Below are positions 34,114 through 43,380 of a stretch of DNA of 64,000 nt, one piece after another (the stretch's first letter is position 1; every line of letters starts with the position of its first letter). A model generated the notes under the pieces. The model ran no database searches. It had not been told where the DNA came from and was given only the letters and a program-made list of their open reading frames with translations. Where the stretch lies: positions 1 to 64,000 of the forward strand of contig CAWCJS010000034.1 in NCBI GenBank assembly GCA_963795795.1, given 5' to 3'. A program made the translations under genes and the position numbers. The DNA comes from Palsa-504 sp963795795 (GTDB taxonomy: Bacteria > Actinomycetota > Actinomycetes > Streptosporangiales > Streptosporangiaceae).

Positions 34114-36371
34114 TCAGATGGGGTAGCGGGTGGGTTCTTTGGTGTACTGGCGGCCATTGGGGGTGGTCCAGCGGACGGTCCCGTCGGGGAGCTGGTCGAC
34201 CTTCCACCTCGGGTGCTGTTTGACCCGGTGATCGTGACGGCACTTTGGGTCGCCATTGCACATACACGTCCGGCCGCCCGCCTCGAACGGGGTGTTGTGC
34301 TCGAAGTCGGACTGTGCGGCGGGCCTTCGGCAGGCGGGGCCGGTGCAGGTGGCGTACCGGATCTCGGCTAGGTGGCGGAGCATGACCCCGGGGTCGTGGC
34401 CTTCGGCCTGGCGGCGGTGGTCGCACGGGTCGGTGCCGACCGGCTCGACGGTCACGATCAGGTCCCGCTGCCCGGGGCTGCCGGTGGAGAGCCGCCAGGT
34501 CCCGTACCCGCCGGGTGGCCCGTGCTCCCGGCTGATGGTGAAGCCGGGCTGCGGCCGGCGGCTGCGAGTTGGCGGGTGGCGGCGGGCCGGGTCCGGCCCG
34601 GGCGCCCGGTGTGGCCCGTCTGGCCGGGTGGCCGGCTGGTGCGGGTCTGGCGCAGCCGTGGCCGATGGGGCGGCCGTGCTGGTCGGTGACGGTCAGGCAC
34701 CAGGTCGTCTGCGGGGTTGCGGGCGGCCGCGGCGGCCAGGTCGCGGGCCAGCCACGGGTCGACCGGGCCGATCCCGGCGGCTTCGCCGGGCCGGTCGGCC
34801 AGGCCGAGCGCGGTGGCCAGCGGGACCGTCAGGTTCACCCGGCCCGCGAACCCCGGCGGGATCACCCCCGCCACCGGCCCGGCGGGCGCTGGACCCGCAG
34901 GCTCCCCCGGCCCGGGCCCGCCACCGCCCGGGCCGTCCCCGTCCGGGCCGTCACCGTCCGGGCCGTCACCGTCCGGGCCGTCACCGTCCGGGCCGTCCCC
35001 GTCCGGGCCGTTACCGTCCGGGTCGTCCCGGTGCCGGAGTGTTCCGGGCCGGGGCCGCCGCCCGTACTGCCCGCCCCGGTGCCGGGGCCGTCCGGGCCCG
35101 GGCTTTGTGCGGTGCTGCCGTTCCCGGCGGGCTGGGGGGCGGGGCGGGAGTCCATGCCGAGGAGCAGGTCCAGGTAGGCGCGGGCGCGGAGCTCGTCCAT
35201 GCTGCCGTCCAGCCCGGCCTTGCGCAGCTGCCGGGCCCACCAGGTGACCCGCTGGTCGGCGGCCAGCACCTCGGCGGGGGGCAGCTCCCGGCCGACCAGC
35301 GCGGCGTTCCCGGAGTCTTCCGCCCACCGTTCCACCCGGGCGTCTTTGGCTGCTTCCTCGCGGCGCTTGCGGGCCGCCTCCGGCGCGACCTGCATGACCG
35401 CCCGGGCGATCGCGGCCCGCAGCCCGCCCGGGGTCAGCGTCCCGGCCCGCCCCAGGACCAGCGCCTCGGCGGCCCGGGCCTCGGCCGGGTCCAGCAGCTG
35501 GGTCGCGGCGGCGATGATCCTCACCTTGTTCTCCTGCAGGACACCGGCCCGGAACGCCGCCGCCGTGCCGGGCAGCTTGACCGCCAGATCCGCGGCCAGC
35601 TCCAGCAGGCTCGCCGCCGCCCAGGCGGACTGGGCCAGCGCCGGGGCCAGCTCGTCGCGGAACGAACTCCTCCCACCCGGCCGGCATCCGCGCCGGGCCC
35701 TCCGGGCCGCAGCCCGGGGCCGGGCGGCGGCGGATCAGCTCCGCGGCCGCGGCATGCTTGCGGGCGCCCGCGTGGGACTGCACCCGGTCCCACGCGCAGA
35801 GCGCGCCGACCAGCTCATCATCGGTGGCGCCGGGGTAGGTGTCGTCCGGGCCGGCCGCGTCGTCGGCGAAGCTCATCAGGACCAGCCCACCGGGCATGGT
35901 GTCCAGGGCCAGCCCGGACGCGAACCCGCCCGCCGGGCCTGGGTACTCCCCGGGGAAGACCTCCGACCCGGGCATCCCCGGTCCGCGGCGCCCCGCCGTC
36001 CCGGCGGCGGCCGCGGCCAGCGCCCCGGTCGTACCCGCCGCCGCGGCCAGTACGGCCGCCCGGGCCTCATCCGCTGTGATCTGGCGGCACTCGGCGATGA
36101 TCGCGTCCAGGTCGATCTCGCCGGGGAGCGGCGGGTCCTCCGGGTCGGGCCACAGGTCCGGGTCGGGCGGCTCCTCCCCCACCGGGCGGGCCGCCCACTG
36201 CTCCTCGTCCATCCAGCCGGCCCCGGCGGGCAGCCGCCGCCAGCCCGCCGCCGCGTCCTGGAGCGGGTCGCGCGGCCCGCGGGCCCGCTGAGGGTCCTCC
36301 GGCCCGGCGGCCTGCCGGGCGGGGTCCTCGTCCCGTCCGGGGCCCGGGGCCGGTCGTGGGGTCATCGCCAC
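34114..36371 (-). CDS. DUF222 / HNH endonuclease-domain protein, several frameshifts
   Basis: About 750 residues of the actinobacterial 13E12/DUF222-HNH group. The N-terminal part from about 36371 is proline-rich and includes EEQWAARPVGEEPPDPDLWP and ATDDELVGALCAWDRVQSHA, the DUF222 start. The middle lies in a second frame (AAIARAVMQVAPEAARKRRE, DSMDELRARAYLDLLLGMDS-type) and the C-terminus in a third, with RYATCTGPACRRPAAQSDFE, HNTPFEAGGRTCMCNGDPKC and RHDHRVKQHPRWKVDQLPDG, an HNH fold with zinc cysteines. Three or more shifts divide it. These proteins occur in many copies per genome; their DNA cleavage role is unproven. A 15-base repeat sits in the middle. Confidence 0.7.
34930..35019 (-). 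repeat. 15-bp minisatellite encoding PDGDG units
   Basis: Six copies of a 15-base unit (gggccgtcaccgtcc with small changes) on the plus strand encode PDGDG-type acidic repeats on the minus strand in the DUF222/HNH protein, just before its C-terminal region. The unit length of five codons keeps the frame. Confidence 0.75.
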
Positions 36372-36587
36372 CGCCGTTCGGGGAAATGGTCTTGACGTTA
36401 TGCGAACATAGTAGCTAAATTATGGCCTGAACACAAGTCGACATGCCGAAAACACGGATAGATTTCGTCTGGCCCACCGCGTTTCGGCGGGCGTCAGGAG
36501 AGGGGTGGAGGGCTAACCGGCAGCCAACTGCGACGCTTTCAACCCCCTGGCCCGAGATAGTCCGCGGCCAGGTCGCCTGGGTGATAA

Positions 36588-37001
36588 CTAGTGGCCGGCC
36601 GGTATCCCTAGGTTGTAGGTCGTGCTCAGGCCTGACGCATCGGTGAGGGTGACCACGCCATTGCCGACGCGGTTGAACGGTGAGATGGTGACCGAGCACA
36701 GCCCCTCGTAGAGACCGTTGAGCCCGGCGGCTTGGAGGTTGCCCACGACGAGGAACAGCGGGCTGGAGGCGCCGGAGCTGGTCTCTGAGCACGGAACACG
36801 CGACCCGGAACCGGTCGTGGTCGTGGTGGCCCCGGGCGGTACGGTCCTGGTGGCGGGCTGATGGAGGGCGTATCCACCGGCAGCGGCGCCGGCGAGCAGG
36901 GCCAACGCGCCGATGCCGACGGCCACGGAGGCCACCAGCCGGTTCGCGATGAGCTCGTAGTAGAAGTGGAACAGGCGTCCGAACACTTCCTGGTGATGCA
37001 T
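36588..37001 (-). CDS. Small membrane-anchored extracytoplasmic protein
   Basis: 137 residues from ATG 37001, behind ggggagggagcg. The N-terminus ends HFYYELIANR, followed by one membrane span VAVGIGALALLAGAAAGGYA. The outer part is polar with two cysteines (SRVPCSETSSGASSPLF, YEGLCSVTISPFNRV) and a beta-like tail ending GLSTTYNLGIPAGH. The family is unknown. It stands alone between the HNH gene and the thiamine-binding protein. Confidence 0.55.
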   Translation of the reverse strand: MHHQEVFGRLFHFYYELIANRLVASVAVGIGALALLAGAAAGGYALHQPATRTVPPGATTTTTGSGSRVPCSETSSGASSPLFLVVGNLQAAGLNGLYEGLCSVTISPFNRVGNGVVTLTDASGLSTTYNLGIPAGH

Positions 37002-37087
37002 TTGTTCGCTCCCTCCCCTTTTTTATGTAGACGTCGCCTGGACGAAGGCGGTTGCCTGATTGCTATAACGGACGAAAGGAGCAAGTG

Positions 37088-37381
37088 GTGCTTGTCGCGT
37101 TTTCGGTCACGCCGCTGGGGATCGGGGAAGGAGTCGGCGAGGTGGTGGCCGAGGCCGTCCGCGTGGTGCGCGAGAGCGGGCTGCCGAACCGGACCGACGC
37201 CATGTTCACGACCATCGAGGGCGACTGGGACGAAACCATGGCCGTGGTCAAGCGGGCGGTCGAGGCCGTCGGGGCCAGGGCGCCCCGCGTCAGTCTGGTG
37301 CTGAAGGCGGACATCCGGCCGGGCGTGACCGGCGCGCTGACGGCCAAGGTCGAGGCCGTGGAGCGGTACCTGGAGGGCTGA
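37088..37381 (+). CDS. MTH1187/YkoF-like thiamine-binding protein
   Basis: 97 residues from GTG 37088 (GTG 37085 is an alternative), behind gaaaggagcaag. Single alpha/beta domain of the MTH1187 (DUF77) family: VAFSVTPLGIGEGVGEVVAE, RTDAMFTTIEGDWDETMAVV, APRVSLVLKADIRPG. Members bind thiamine or its pyrimidine and are thought to help supply or shuttle it. The neighbouring AzlDC genes read away in the other direction, so it is probably monocistronic. Confidence 0.85.
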   Translation: MLVAFSVTPLGIGEGVGEVVAEAVRVVRESGLPNRTDAMFTTIEGDWDETMAVVKRAVEAVGARAPRVSLVLKADIRPGVTGALTAKVEAVERYLEG

Positions 37382-37400
37382 GGCGGAAAGGGTGGCTGGG

Positions 37401-37724
37401 TTACGGTACGCCGAGCAGGCGGAGGATCGCGGCGGTGCCTGCGGCGGCCAGGACGACCACCAGGAACGGGGCTTTGCGCCAGGCGAGGACGCCTCCGACC
37501 AGGACGCCGAGGGGGCGGGCGACGTCAGCGAAGCCGTGGCCCTTGGTCAGCGCGGTGGTGGCCACCAGCGCGGCGAGCAGGACCACGGCGGCGACCTCGA
37601 GTAGGCGTTCGGCCCAGGGCGGGAACGCGATCCGCTCGCGCAGGACCGGGCCGGCGAACCGGAAGGCGAGCGTGCCCGCGGACAGCGTGAGCATGCCCGC
37701 AACCACCAGCGTCGTGTCCCTCAC
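37401..37724 (-). CDS. azlD: AzlD-type branched-chain amino-acid exporter subunit
   Basis: 107 residues, small four-span membrane protein: MRDTTLVVAGMLTLSAGTLA, LLEVAAVVLLAALVATTALT, GVLVGGVLAWRKAPFLVVVL. The family pattern, short length and partner AzlC (starting at about 37794 on the same strand) fit AzlCD exporters of branched-chain amino acids and azaleucine. A stretch of tgggccgacgccgac repeats lies between the two genes (37740-37810), so the intervening sequence is unusually repetitive. Confidence 0.85.
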   Translation of the reverse strand: MRDTTLVVAGMLTLSAGTLAFRFAGPVLRERIAFPPWAERLLEVAAVVLLAALVATTALTKGHGFADVARPLGVLVGGVLAWRKAPFLVVVLAAAGTAAILRLLGVP

Positions 37725-37793
37725 CGGGTCGGCACCTCGGCCTCCGCCTTCGCTGGCGCTTGGGCCGACGCCGACCGGGCCGCACCTCGGCCT

Positions 37794-38489
37794 TCACCGG
37801 CGCTTGGGCCGACGCCGACTCGCGCCCGGCCGGACCGACCGCCGCCGCCCGGCCAGGACAACCACTCCTGCGAGGGCCAGCAGCACCGGCAGCCCGGCGG
37901 GCAGGAACGGCGTCGCGACCAGGGCGATGACAGCGCCGAGCCCGGCGGCGGCCGCGGTCACCCGATCGCGGAGGGCGGGGACGATGAGGGCCAGGATCAC
38001 CGCGGGGAACGTGGCGTCCAGGCCGAACGCGTTGGTGTCATGCAGGAGCGATCCGGCCAGCGCGCCGAGGGCCGCGCCGCCCGGCCAGCAGATCAGGACG
38101 CCGAGGCCGCAGGCCCAGTAGGCGGCGCGCTTGCGCGGGAGGTCCTCCTGGGCGAGCGCGAACACCACGCTCTCGTCGTTCATCACGTGCGCGCCGAGCA
38201 GCCGCCGCCAGCCCCGGCCCCGGCCCCCGCCCCCGCCGAAAACGTCCGGCAGGGCCAGGCCGTAGGGCAGGTGCCTGGCGTTGACGAGCAGCCCGGCCAG
38301 GGCCGCCGCGAGAGGGTTGCCGCCTGCCGCGACGATCCCGATGAACAGGAATTCCGAGGCGCCGGCCACGACGAGCGTGCTCTGCGCCGCGGGAAACCAG
38401 ACCGGGAACCCGGACGCGACGGCGATGGCGCCGTAGGACAGGCCGATGACCCAGACGGCGAGGCAGGCCAGCGCGATGTCGCGGAGCAC
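37794..38489 (-). CDS. azlC: AzlC-type branched-chain amino-acid exporter subunit
   Basis: 231 residues if started at GTG 38489, which fits the family N-terminus (LACLAVWVIGLSYGAIAVAS). A longer start at 38522 overlaps the divergent regulator start. Membrane spans include FPAAQSTLVVAGASEFLFIG, ALAGLLVNARHLPYGLALPD (a conserved Asn/Arg pair), and PAVILALIVPALRDRVTAAA. A glycine-rich loop GGGGGRGRGWRRL follows LPDVF. With AzlD it makes a two-component exporter. The divergent XRE-cupin gene is its likely regulator. Confidence 0.85.
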   Translation of the reverse strand: MLRDIALACLAVWVIGLSYGAIAVASGFPVWFPAAQSTLVVAGASEFLFIGIVAAGGNPLAAALAGLLVNARHLPYGLALPDVFGGGGGRGRGWRRLLGAHVMNDESVVFALAQEDLPRKRAAYWACGLGVLICWPGGAALGALAGSLLHDTNAFGLDATFPAVILALIVPALRDRVTAAAAGLGAVIALVATPFLPAGLPVLLALAGVVVLAGRRRSVRPGASRRRPKRR

Positions 38490-38500
38490 GCCGCGGCTTA

Positions 38501-38520
38501 GAGTTCTATATATCGAACTC
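38501..38520. promoter_or_regulatory. Divergent azlC / XRE-cupin operator
   Basis: A perfect palindrome gagttc-tatatatc-gaactc between divergent genes. The central tatatatc can act as a -10 in both directions. For the plus-strand gene it stands seven bases before the ATG at 38521, a leaderless promoter layout. A repressor bound to the two arms would block both promoters. Confidence 0.65.
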
Positions 38521-39144
38521 ATGGAGTTTATTGTGAACACTGAACCCGGCGTTCGTCAAAGCGAACATCAAACTAATATGCCGAACGCCCCCTCCTCCGG
38601 AGCACCACTCGACCTCATCTCCGCGGCCCTGCGCCGGGAGCGCCGCAGGTCCGGGCTGACGCTGACCGAGGTCGCCCGCCGGGCCGGGATCGCCAAGTCC
38701 ACGTTGTCCCAGCTGGAATCCGGTACGGGCAATCCCAGCCTGGAGACGCTATGGGCCATCTGCGTGGCCCTGGACGCGCCGTTCTCGCGGCTGCTCGATC
38801 CGCCCCGCCCGCGCATCCAGGTGATCCGCGCCGACGAGGGCCCGACGATCTCCGCCGAGCACGCCAACTACCGCGCCACGCTGCTGACCGCCTCCCCGCC
38901 GGGCGCCCGCCGCGACGTGTACCGGATCGATGCCGAACCCGGGCACGCGCGGGCGTCAGAACCGCACATGCCCGGCGTGACGGAGCACGTCGTGCTCAGC
39001 GCGGGCCGGGCCCTGGTCGGGGTGGCCGGCGAACCCGTGGAGATCGGTCCCGGGGACTACATCAGTTACCCCGGCGATCTCCCGCACGTCTTCGAGGCCC
39101 TGGAGCCGCGGACGCGGGCCGTGCTGGTGTCCGAGCACACCTGA
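38521..39144 (+). CDS. XRE-family regulator with cupin sensor domain
   Basis: 207 residues from ATG 38521 (a leaderless start); ATG 38578 is an alternative. The helix-turn-helix lies at about residues 34-88: LISAALRRERRRSGLTLTEV, ARRAGIAKSTLSQLESGTGN, PSLETLWAICVALDAPFSRL. The C-terminal cupin domain contains a metal/ligand pocket around RASEPHMPGVTEHVVLSAGR and GPGDYISYPGDLPHVFEALE. This architecture is common in regulators of amino-acid or polyamine genes. Its position beside AzlCD suggests it controls branched-chain amino-acid export. Confidence 0.85.
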   Translation: MEFIVNTEPGVRQSEHQTNMPNAPSSGAPLDLISAALRRERRRSGLTLTEVARRAGIAKSTLSQLESGTGNPSLETLWAICVALDAPFSRLLDPPRPRIQVIRADEGPTISAEHANYRATLLTASPPGARRDVYRIDAEPGHARASEPHMPGVTEHVVLSAGRALVGVAGEPVEIGPGDYISYPGDLPHVFEALEPRTRAVLVSEHT

Positions 39145-39156
39145 CGCCGCGCGGGT

Positions 39157-42100
39157 TCAGTCCTCGGCCGGGACGTGCTCGATCAGGGCGGCCAGGCCCG
39201 CCTCGTCGAGCAGGTCGGCCGGGCGGACCGTCTGCTCGTACGCGACGTAGTAAAAGGCCGCCCGCACCTGCGTCACGGGAATGGCGGCGAGCGCCGCCCA
39301 CGCGAGGCGGTAGGCAGCGAGCTGGACGGCAACGGCGCGGCGTTCGGCTTCGGAGTCGGGCGGGCGGCCGGTCTTCCAGTCGACCACGTCGTAGCCGCCT
39401 GCGGAGGAGTCGGCGAAGATCGCGTCGATCCTGCCACGGATCAGCCGGTCGCCGACCAGCGTCTCGAACGGGACCTCGACCGCCACCGGCCACCGGTCCG
39501 ACCACTCGCTGCGCTCGAACCGCGCGCGGAGCTCGCCGAGGTCGCCGTCGCCCGCGCCGCTGCTGCCGCTGCCGGCTCCGTCGCCCTCCTCGCCGGCGCC
39601 CAGGTCGAACAGGTCGCTGTCGTCGATCAAGCGCTGCTGGCCGTAGCGCTGCTCCAGCCACTGGTGGAAGGCCGTGCCCTTACGCGCCTGCCGGGCCGGG
39701 GGCCGCGGCATCGGGCGGCGCACCTGCCGAGCCAGCTCGGCCGGGTCGCGGGCCAGCGACACCAGCGACGACACCGACAGCCGGGCGGGCAGCGGGACGC
39801 GGATGACCCCGTCGCCTCGTCGCTGCGACCGCTCGGTGAGGAGCAGCCCGGCGTCCCGGTCCCACGCCGCGATCAGGTCCTGGTCCGAATGGCTCGCCCG
39901 GCTGTCGTGGTCGGCCTCGTGAGCCGGGGATTCCGGCTGGCTCGCCAAGCGATCGTGGCCGGCCTCGTGAGCCGGGGATTCCGGCTGGCTCGCCCGGCGG
40001 ACATCCTCCTCGTGAGCGGTTGATTCCGGGGGGTAGTCGCCACGGGCCAGTGCGTCCAGTGCCTCGGCGACCAGGGCCGCGGCCTCGCGGATGGCTTCGT
40101 AGTGGCGTCCGGCCGGGGTGCCCGGCCAATCGGCCTCGTCCACCGCGGCGAGCAAGGGGTTCTCCGCGTCGGGCGCGGGCTCCGCGGCCCACTCGCTGAC
40201 CCGGGCCGCCTCCGAGGACCGGACCTCCTCCAGGAACGGCGAGGGGCCCAGGCGGCAGGTGCCGCCCTCCCCCCACCAGTAGCCCGAACACCCGAGCCAG
40301 AACGCCGCCCGGGTCGCCGCCACATACATCAGCCGACGTTCCTCGGCCAGGTCCCTGGCCGCGCACGCGTCGCCGAACGCCGCCAGCGACGAGGAGTCCA
40401 GCCCGCGGAGCACGGGCAGGTCGGCCGCGTCGCCGCGCAGGCCGAACGGGATCAGCCGGGCGTTGTCCGTCCACCTGGTGGACACGCGGGGCCGGGCGGG
40501 GAACACCTGGGACCGCTCCCCCAAGGCCAGGCCGGGCACGAAGACGGCTGGCCACTGCAGGCCCTTGGCCGCGTGCACGGTGAGCAGTTTGACCGAGTCC
40601 GAGTCCCCCACCCGCCCGGTCTCGAGCCCGAACTCCTCCTGCTGGGCCGCGGTCAGGTAGGCCAGGAACGCGCCGAGGGTGGGCTCGGCGCCCTCGCCGG
40701 TGAACGCGGCCGCCACGTCGGTGAAGGCGTCCAAGTCGGCGCGCGCCGCGACCGGGTCGGCGCCGGGCCTGGCGGCGACCTCGATGTCGAGGCCGAGCAC
40801 CCGCTCCGCCTCCGCGGTCAGGTCGGCGAGCGGCCGCCCGACGTGCGCGCGCAGCCGCCGGAGCTCACCGGCCAGGGCGTGCATCCGGCCGTACCCGGCC
40901 GGGGAGTACTCCGCGGGATCGCCCAGGTCATCGAGCGCCTCGACCAGGCTCCCGGCCTCCGCGGTCAGGTCGGTGATGGCGTCCGCGAGCGCGTCGCCGC
41001 CCTCGTTCCGCTCCGGATCGCGGTGGTCCCGGCGGTCGGCGTCGCCGCGGGCCAGGGTCCTGGCGCGACGGCCGAGCGCGACCAGGTCCCGCGGCCCGAT
41101 CCGCCAGCGCGGCCCGGTCAGCAGCCTGGCCAGCGCGTCCGACGCGCCGGCGTCGTGCAGGACCCGGAGCGTGGCCACCACGTCCTGCACCTCGGGCACG
41201 ACGAGCAGGCCGCCGAGCCCGACCACCTCGACCGGGATCCCCCGCGCCTCCAGGGCTCGCCGGATCGGGACGAACTGCGATCGCTTGCGGCACAGCACCG
41301 CGACGTCGGAGGGGCGGACCCCATTCTGGCGCCCGTCCGGCCACGGCTCCCCGTCGGGGGCGGACCCGGGGTCCAGCGCGAGTAGCGCGGCGACCTGCCC
41401 GGCAACCCACTCGGCCTCGTCCAGCACCGTGTCAAGCAGGGCGCAGGCCACCGCCCCGCGCGCCGACCGGTCCGGGCCGGAGACCAGCCGCGGCACGTCG
41501 GGGGCCTGCGCCCGGAGGTCCTCCTGGACGACCGCGGCCGCGTCGAGCACCCCGGCCGCGTTCCTGAAGCTGGTCGACAGCTTCAGGATGGGCGCGGGGA
41601 CGGCGGCGCGCGACCGGGATCGGGGCGCTACCGGGAAGTCGGTGGTGAACCGGCGCAGGTTCCCCGCGCTCGCGCCGCGCCAGCCATAGATGGACTGGCA
41701 CGGGTCGCCGACCGCGGTGACCGGGTGCCCGCCGCCGAACAGCGCCCGCAGCAGGACCAGCTGCGCGTGGCTGGTGTCCTGGTACTCATCGAGCAGGACC
41801 ACGTGGTACCTGGACCGCTCGGCCGCGCCCACCTCCGGGTGCCTGCTCGCGATCCGCGCCGCCAGCGCGACCTGATCGCCGTGATCGAGCACCTCGCGCG
41901 CCGCCTTGGCCGCCTCGTACCTGGTCACGAGCGGGAGCAGCTGCTCCCTCGCGGCCTGTGTCTCCATGATCTTCCGAACGGCCTGTGGTACCCGCCCCGG
42001 CAACGCCTCGAGCTCGGCGGTGAGCCACCCGCCCACTCCGGTCACGTCGTCGACTTCGCGCAGATGCTCGGCGAGGTCCCCGGCCAGCTCGAGCACGGCC

Positions 42101-42612
42101 GCCGTCACGGTCTGCGGGGTCCAGATGATCTCGTCCATGGGGCCGTCGTAGGACGCGACGAGCCCGGCCGCGAGCTGCCAGGACAGCGCGGGCGTGATCA
42201 GCCGCATGGACGGCTCGAGCCCTTCGCGCAGGGCGTTGTCGCCGACCAGCCGGCCGGCGTAGGCGTGGTAGGTCCCGATCACCGGATCGCCGCCGGCGCT
42301 GTCCTCGGTCTCGGTCACGCCGTCCAGGCCTGCTCGCCGCAGGCGGTCCAGCCGGGAGCGGACCCGGTCGGCGAACTCGGCGGCCGCCTTCCTGGTGAAG
42401 GTGAGGCCGAGCACCCGTTCCGGGCGGACCATCCCGTTGGCGACCAGCCACACCAGCCGCGCCGCCATCGTCTCGCTCTTGCCCGAGCCCGCGCCGGCGA
42501 TGACGGCCAGCGGCCCGAGCGGTGCCTCGATCACCGCGGCCTGCTCCGGCGTGGGCTCGGGCAGCCGCAGCAGCCGGGCCAGCTGCACCGGGCTGTACCT
42601 GACCGTGGTCAC
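39157..42612 (-). CDS. adnB: AdnB-like helicase-nuclease subunit
   Basis: 1151 residues from GTG 42612. N-terminal UvrD-type helicase: Q-motif LPEPTPEQAAVIEAPLGPLA, Walker A AGAGSGKSETM, motif Ia VLGLTFTRKAAAEFADRV, Walker B VVLLDEYQDTSHAQLVLL, motif III DPCQSIYGWRGASAG, motif V/VI TVHAAKGLQWPAVFV and RRLMYVAATRA. The C-terminal RecB-family nuclease has GRIDAIFADSSAGGYDVVDW followed by KTG and the late VAVQLAAYRLAWAALAA. With AdnA it processes double-strand breaks in actinobacteria. The promoter matches the PafBC type. Unlike most relatives it is separated from adnA by three genes. A 48-base tandem duplication lengthens a linker. Confidence 0.9.
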   Translation of the reverse strand: MTTVRYSPVQLARLLRLPEPTPEQAAVIEAPLGPLAVIAGAGSGKSETMAARLVWLVANGMVRPERVLGLTFTRKAAAEFADRVRSRLDRLRRAGLDGVTETEDSAGGDPVIGTYHAYAGRLVGDNALREGLEPSMRLITPALSWQLAAGLVASYDGPMDEIIWTPQTVTAAVLELAGDLAEHLREVDDVTGVGGWLTAELEALPGRVPQAVRKIMETQAAREQLLPLVTRYEAAKAAREVLDHGDQVALAARIASRHPEVGAAERSRYHVVLLDEYQDTSHAQLVLLRALFGGGHPVTAVGDPCQSIYGWRGASAGNLRRFTTDFPVAPRSRSRAAVPAPILKLSTSFRNAAGVLDAAAVVQEDLRAQAPDVPRLVSGPDRSARGAVACALLDTVLDEAEWVAGQVAALLALDPGSAPDGEPWPDGRQNGVRPSDVAVLCRKRSQFVPIRRALEARGIPVEVVGLGGLLVVPEVQDVVATLRVLHDAGASDALARLLTGPRWRIGPRDLVALGRRARTLARGDADRRDHRDPERNEGGDALADAITDLTAEAGSLVEALDDLGDPAEYSPAGYGRMHALAGELRRLRAHVGRPLADLTAEAERVLGLDIEVAARPGADPVAARADLDAFTDVAAAFTGEGAEPTLGAFLAYLTAAQQEEFGLETGRVGDSDSVKLLTVHAAKGLQWPAVFVPGLALGERSQVFPARPRVSTRWTDNARLIPFGLRGDAADLPVLRGLDSSSLAAFGDACAARDLAEERRLMYVAATRAAFWLGCSGYWWGEGGTCRLGPSPFLEEVRSSEAARVSEWAAEPAPDAENPLLAAVDEADWPGTPAGRHYEAIREAAALVAEALDALARGDYPPESTAHEEDVRRASQPESPAHEAGHDRLASQPESPAHEADHDSRASHSDQDLIAAWDRDAGLLLTERSQRRGDGVIRVPLPARLSVSSLVSLARDPAELARQVRRPMPRPPARQARKGTAFHQWLEQRYGQQRLIDDSDLFDLGAGEEGDGAGSGSSGAGDGDLGELRARFERSEWSDRWPVAVEVPFETLVGDRLIRGRIDAIFADSSAGGYDVVDWKTGRPPDSEAERRAVAVQLAAYRLAWAALAAIPVTQVRAAFYYVAYEQTVRPADLLDEAGLAALIEHVPAED
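39905..40000 (-). repeat. 48-bp tandem duplication in adnB linker
   Basis: Two adjacent copies of a 48-base unit (39905-39952 and 39953-40000), differing at a few bases, with a decayed third copy downstream. They encode SQPESPAHEA-type blocks, 16 residues each, in a hydrophilic linker between the helicase and nuclease domains of AdnB. Sixteen codons per unit keep the frame. Confidence 0.8.
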
Positions 42613-42618
42613 AAGAGC

Positions 42619-42640
42619 ATTCCAGCAGAGGCCACCGACA
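42619..42640 (-). promoter_or_regulatory. PafBC-type DNA-damage promoter of adnB
   Basis: On the minus strand ATGTCGGTG is followed, after eight bases, by TGGAAT, matching the RecA-independent (PafBC/ClpR-related) damage promoter consensus TTGTCRGTG-N8-TANNNT, apart from the first base and one base of the -10. The GTG start at 42612 is six bases further on, so the mRNA would be leaderless. The same element precedes adnA (48848-48869). Confidence 0.75.
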
Positions 42641-42684
42641 TTCCGCGGGCCTTCGGCCGGCGTGCGCGGCAAATCCGGGGCTGG

Positions 42685-43380
42685 TCAGTGGGCGGGGTGG
42701 GCGACGCCGACCAGCACGCGCAGCCCCGACGACTTCGGGTTACCGTCGGCCCGCTGGCGGGTGATGGTGATCGTCGGGTACTGGGTGGGCGGCACCCCGG
42801 CCCACAACGTCACGTTGTTGGGCTGATTGAACGTGCCGATGGGGACCAGGATCCCGGCCGAGTTCTTCAGCCACGCTTCGTAGTAGTAGCCGTTGTCCAG
42901 GCGGGGCAGCCCCTGCCCGTGCAACGTGATCCGCCAGCCGGACTGGGTCTGGGTCAGGGTGACCTGCGCGGAAGCGCCCGGAGCCAGGGCGGTGCCGGCC
43001 AGCGCGGCCTGGAACTGCGTAGCGTTACTCCCGCCGCCTACGATGACCACGACTACGATTACCGCGGCGGCCGCGGCGGCGGCCAGCCCGGCCAGCCAGG
43101 CGATCCGCGGCCGGCGACTTCCCGGCGCGGCGGCGACCCGCGGCCGGCGGCCGCGGCGAGGCTGGGTGACCCTCGCCGGGACGGGCCTGCCGGGGGTGGC
43201 GGTGGCCGCTACGCGGAGCACGGCCGCGGTGACGGTGTCCTCGAGGCCGGGCCTGGGTTCCGCCCAGGCGGACGGGTCGGCGAGCAGGGCGCGCAGATCA
43301 TCAAGGTCAGCGATCTCGGCAGGGTCCAGCGCCCCGGCGGGTCCCCCGGCCAGGTAGTCGATGCGGTCGTCGTCGCTCAC
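42685..43380 (-). CDS. RskA-like anti-sigma factor
   Basis: 231 residues from ATG 43380, overlapping the sigma-factor stop (43377) by four bases. A cytoplasmic N-terminal region (YLAGGPAGALDPAEIADLDD) with the sigma-binding helix pattern, one membrane span (WLAGLAAAAAAAVIVVVVIV), and an outer RskA-type domain: WRITLHGQGLPRLDNGYYYE, AWLKNSAGILVPIGTFNQPN, VTLWAGVPPTQYPTITITRQ. Such membrane anti-sigma factors release their ECF factor after regulated proteolysis. There is no zinc HxxxCxxC motif. The pair lies downstream of nothing else on this strand. Confidence 0.85.
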   Translation of the reverse strand: MSDDDRIDYLAGGPAGALDPAEIADLDDLRALLADPSAWAEPRPGLEDTVTAAVLRVAATATPGRPVPARVTQPRRGRRPRVAAAPGSRRPRIAWLAGLAAAAAAAVIVVVVIVGGGSNATQFQAALAGTALAPGASAQVTLTQTQSGWRITLHGQGLPRLDNGYYYEAWLKNSAGILVPIGTFNQPNNVTLWAGVPPTQYPTITITRQRADGNPKSSGLRVLVGVAHPAH

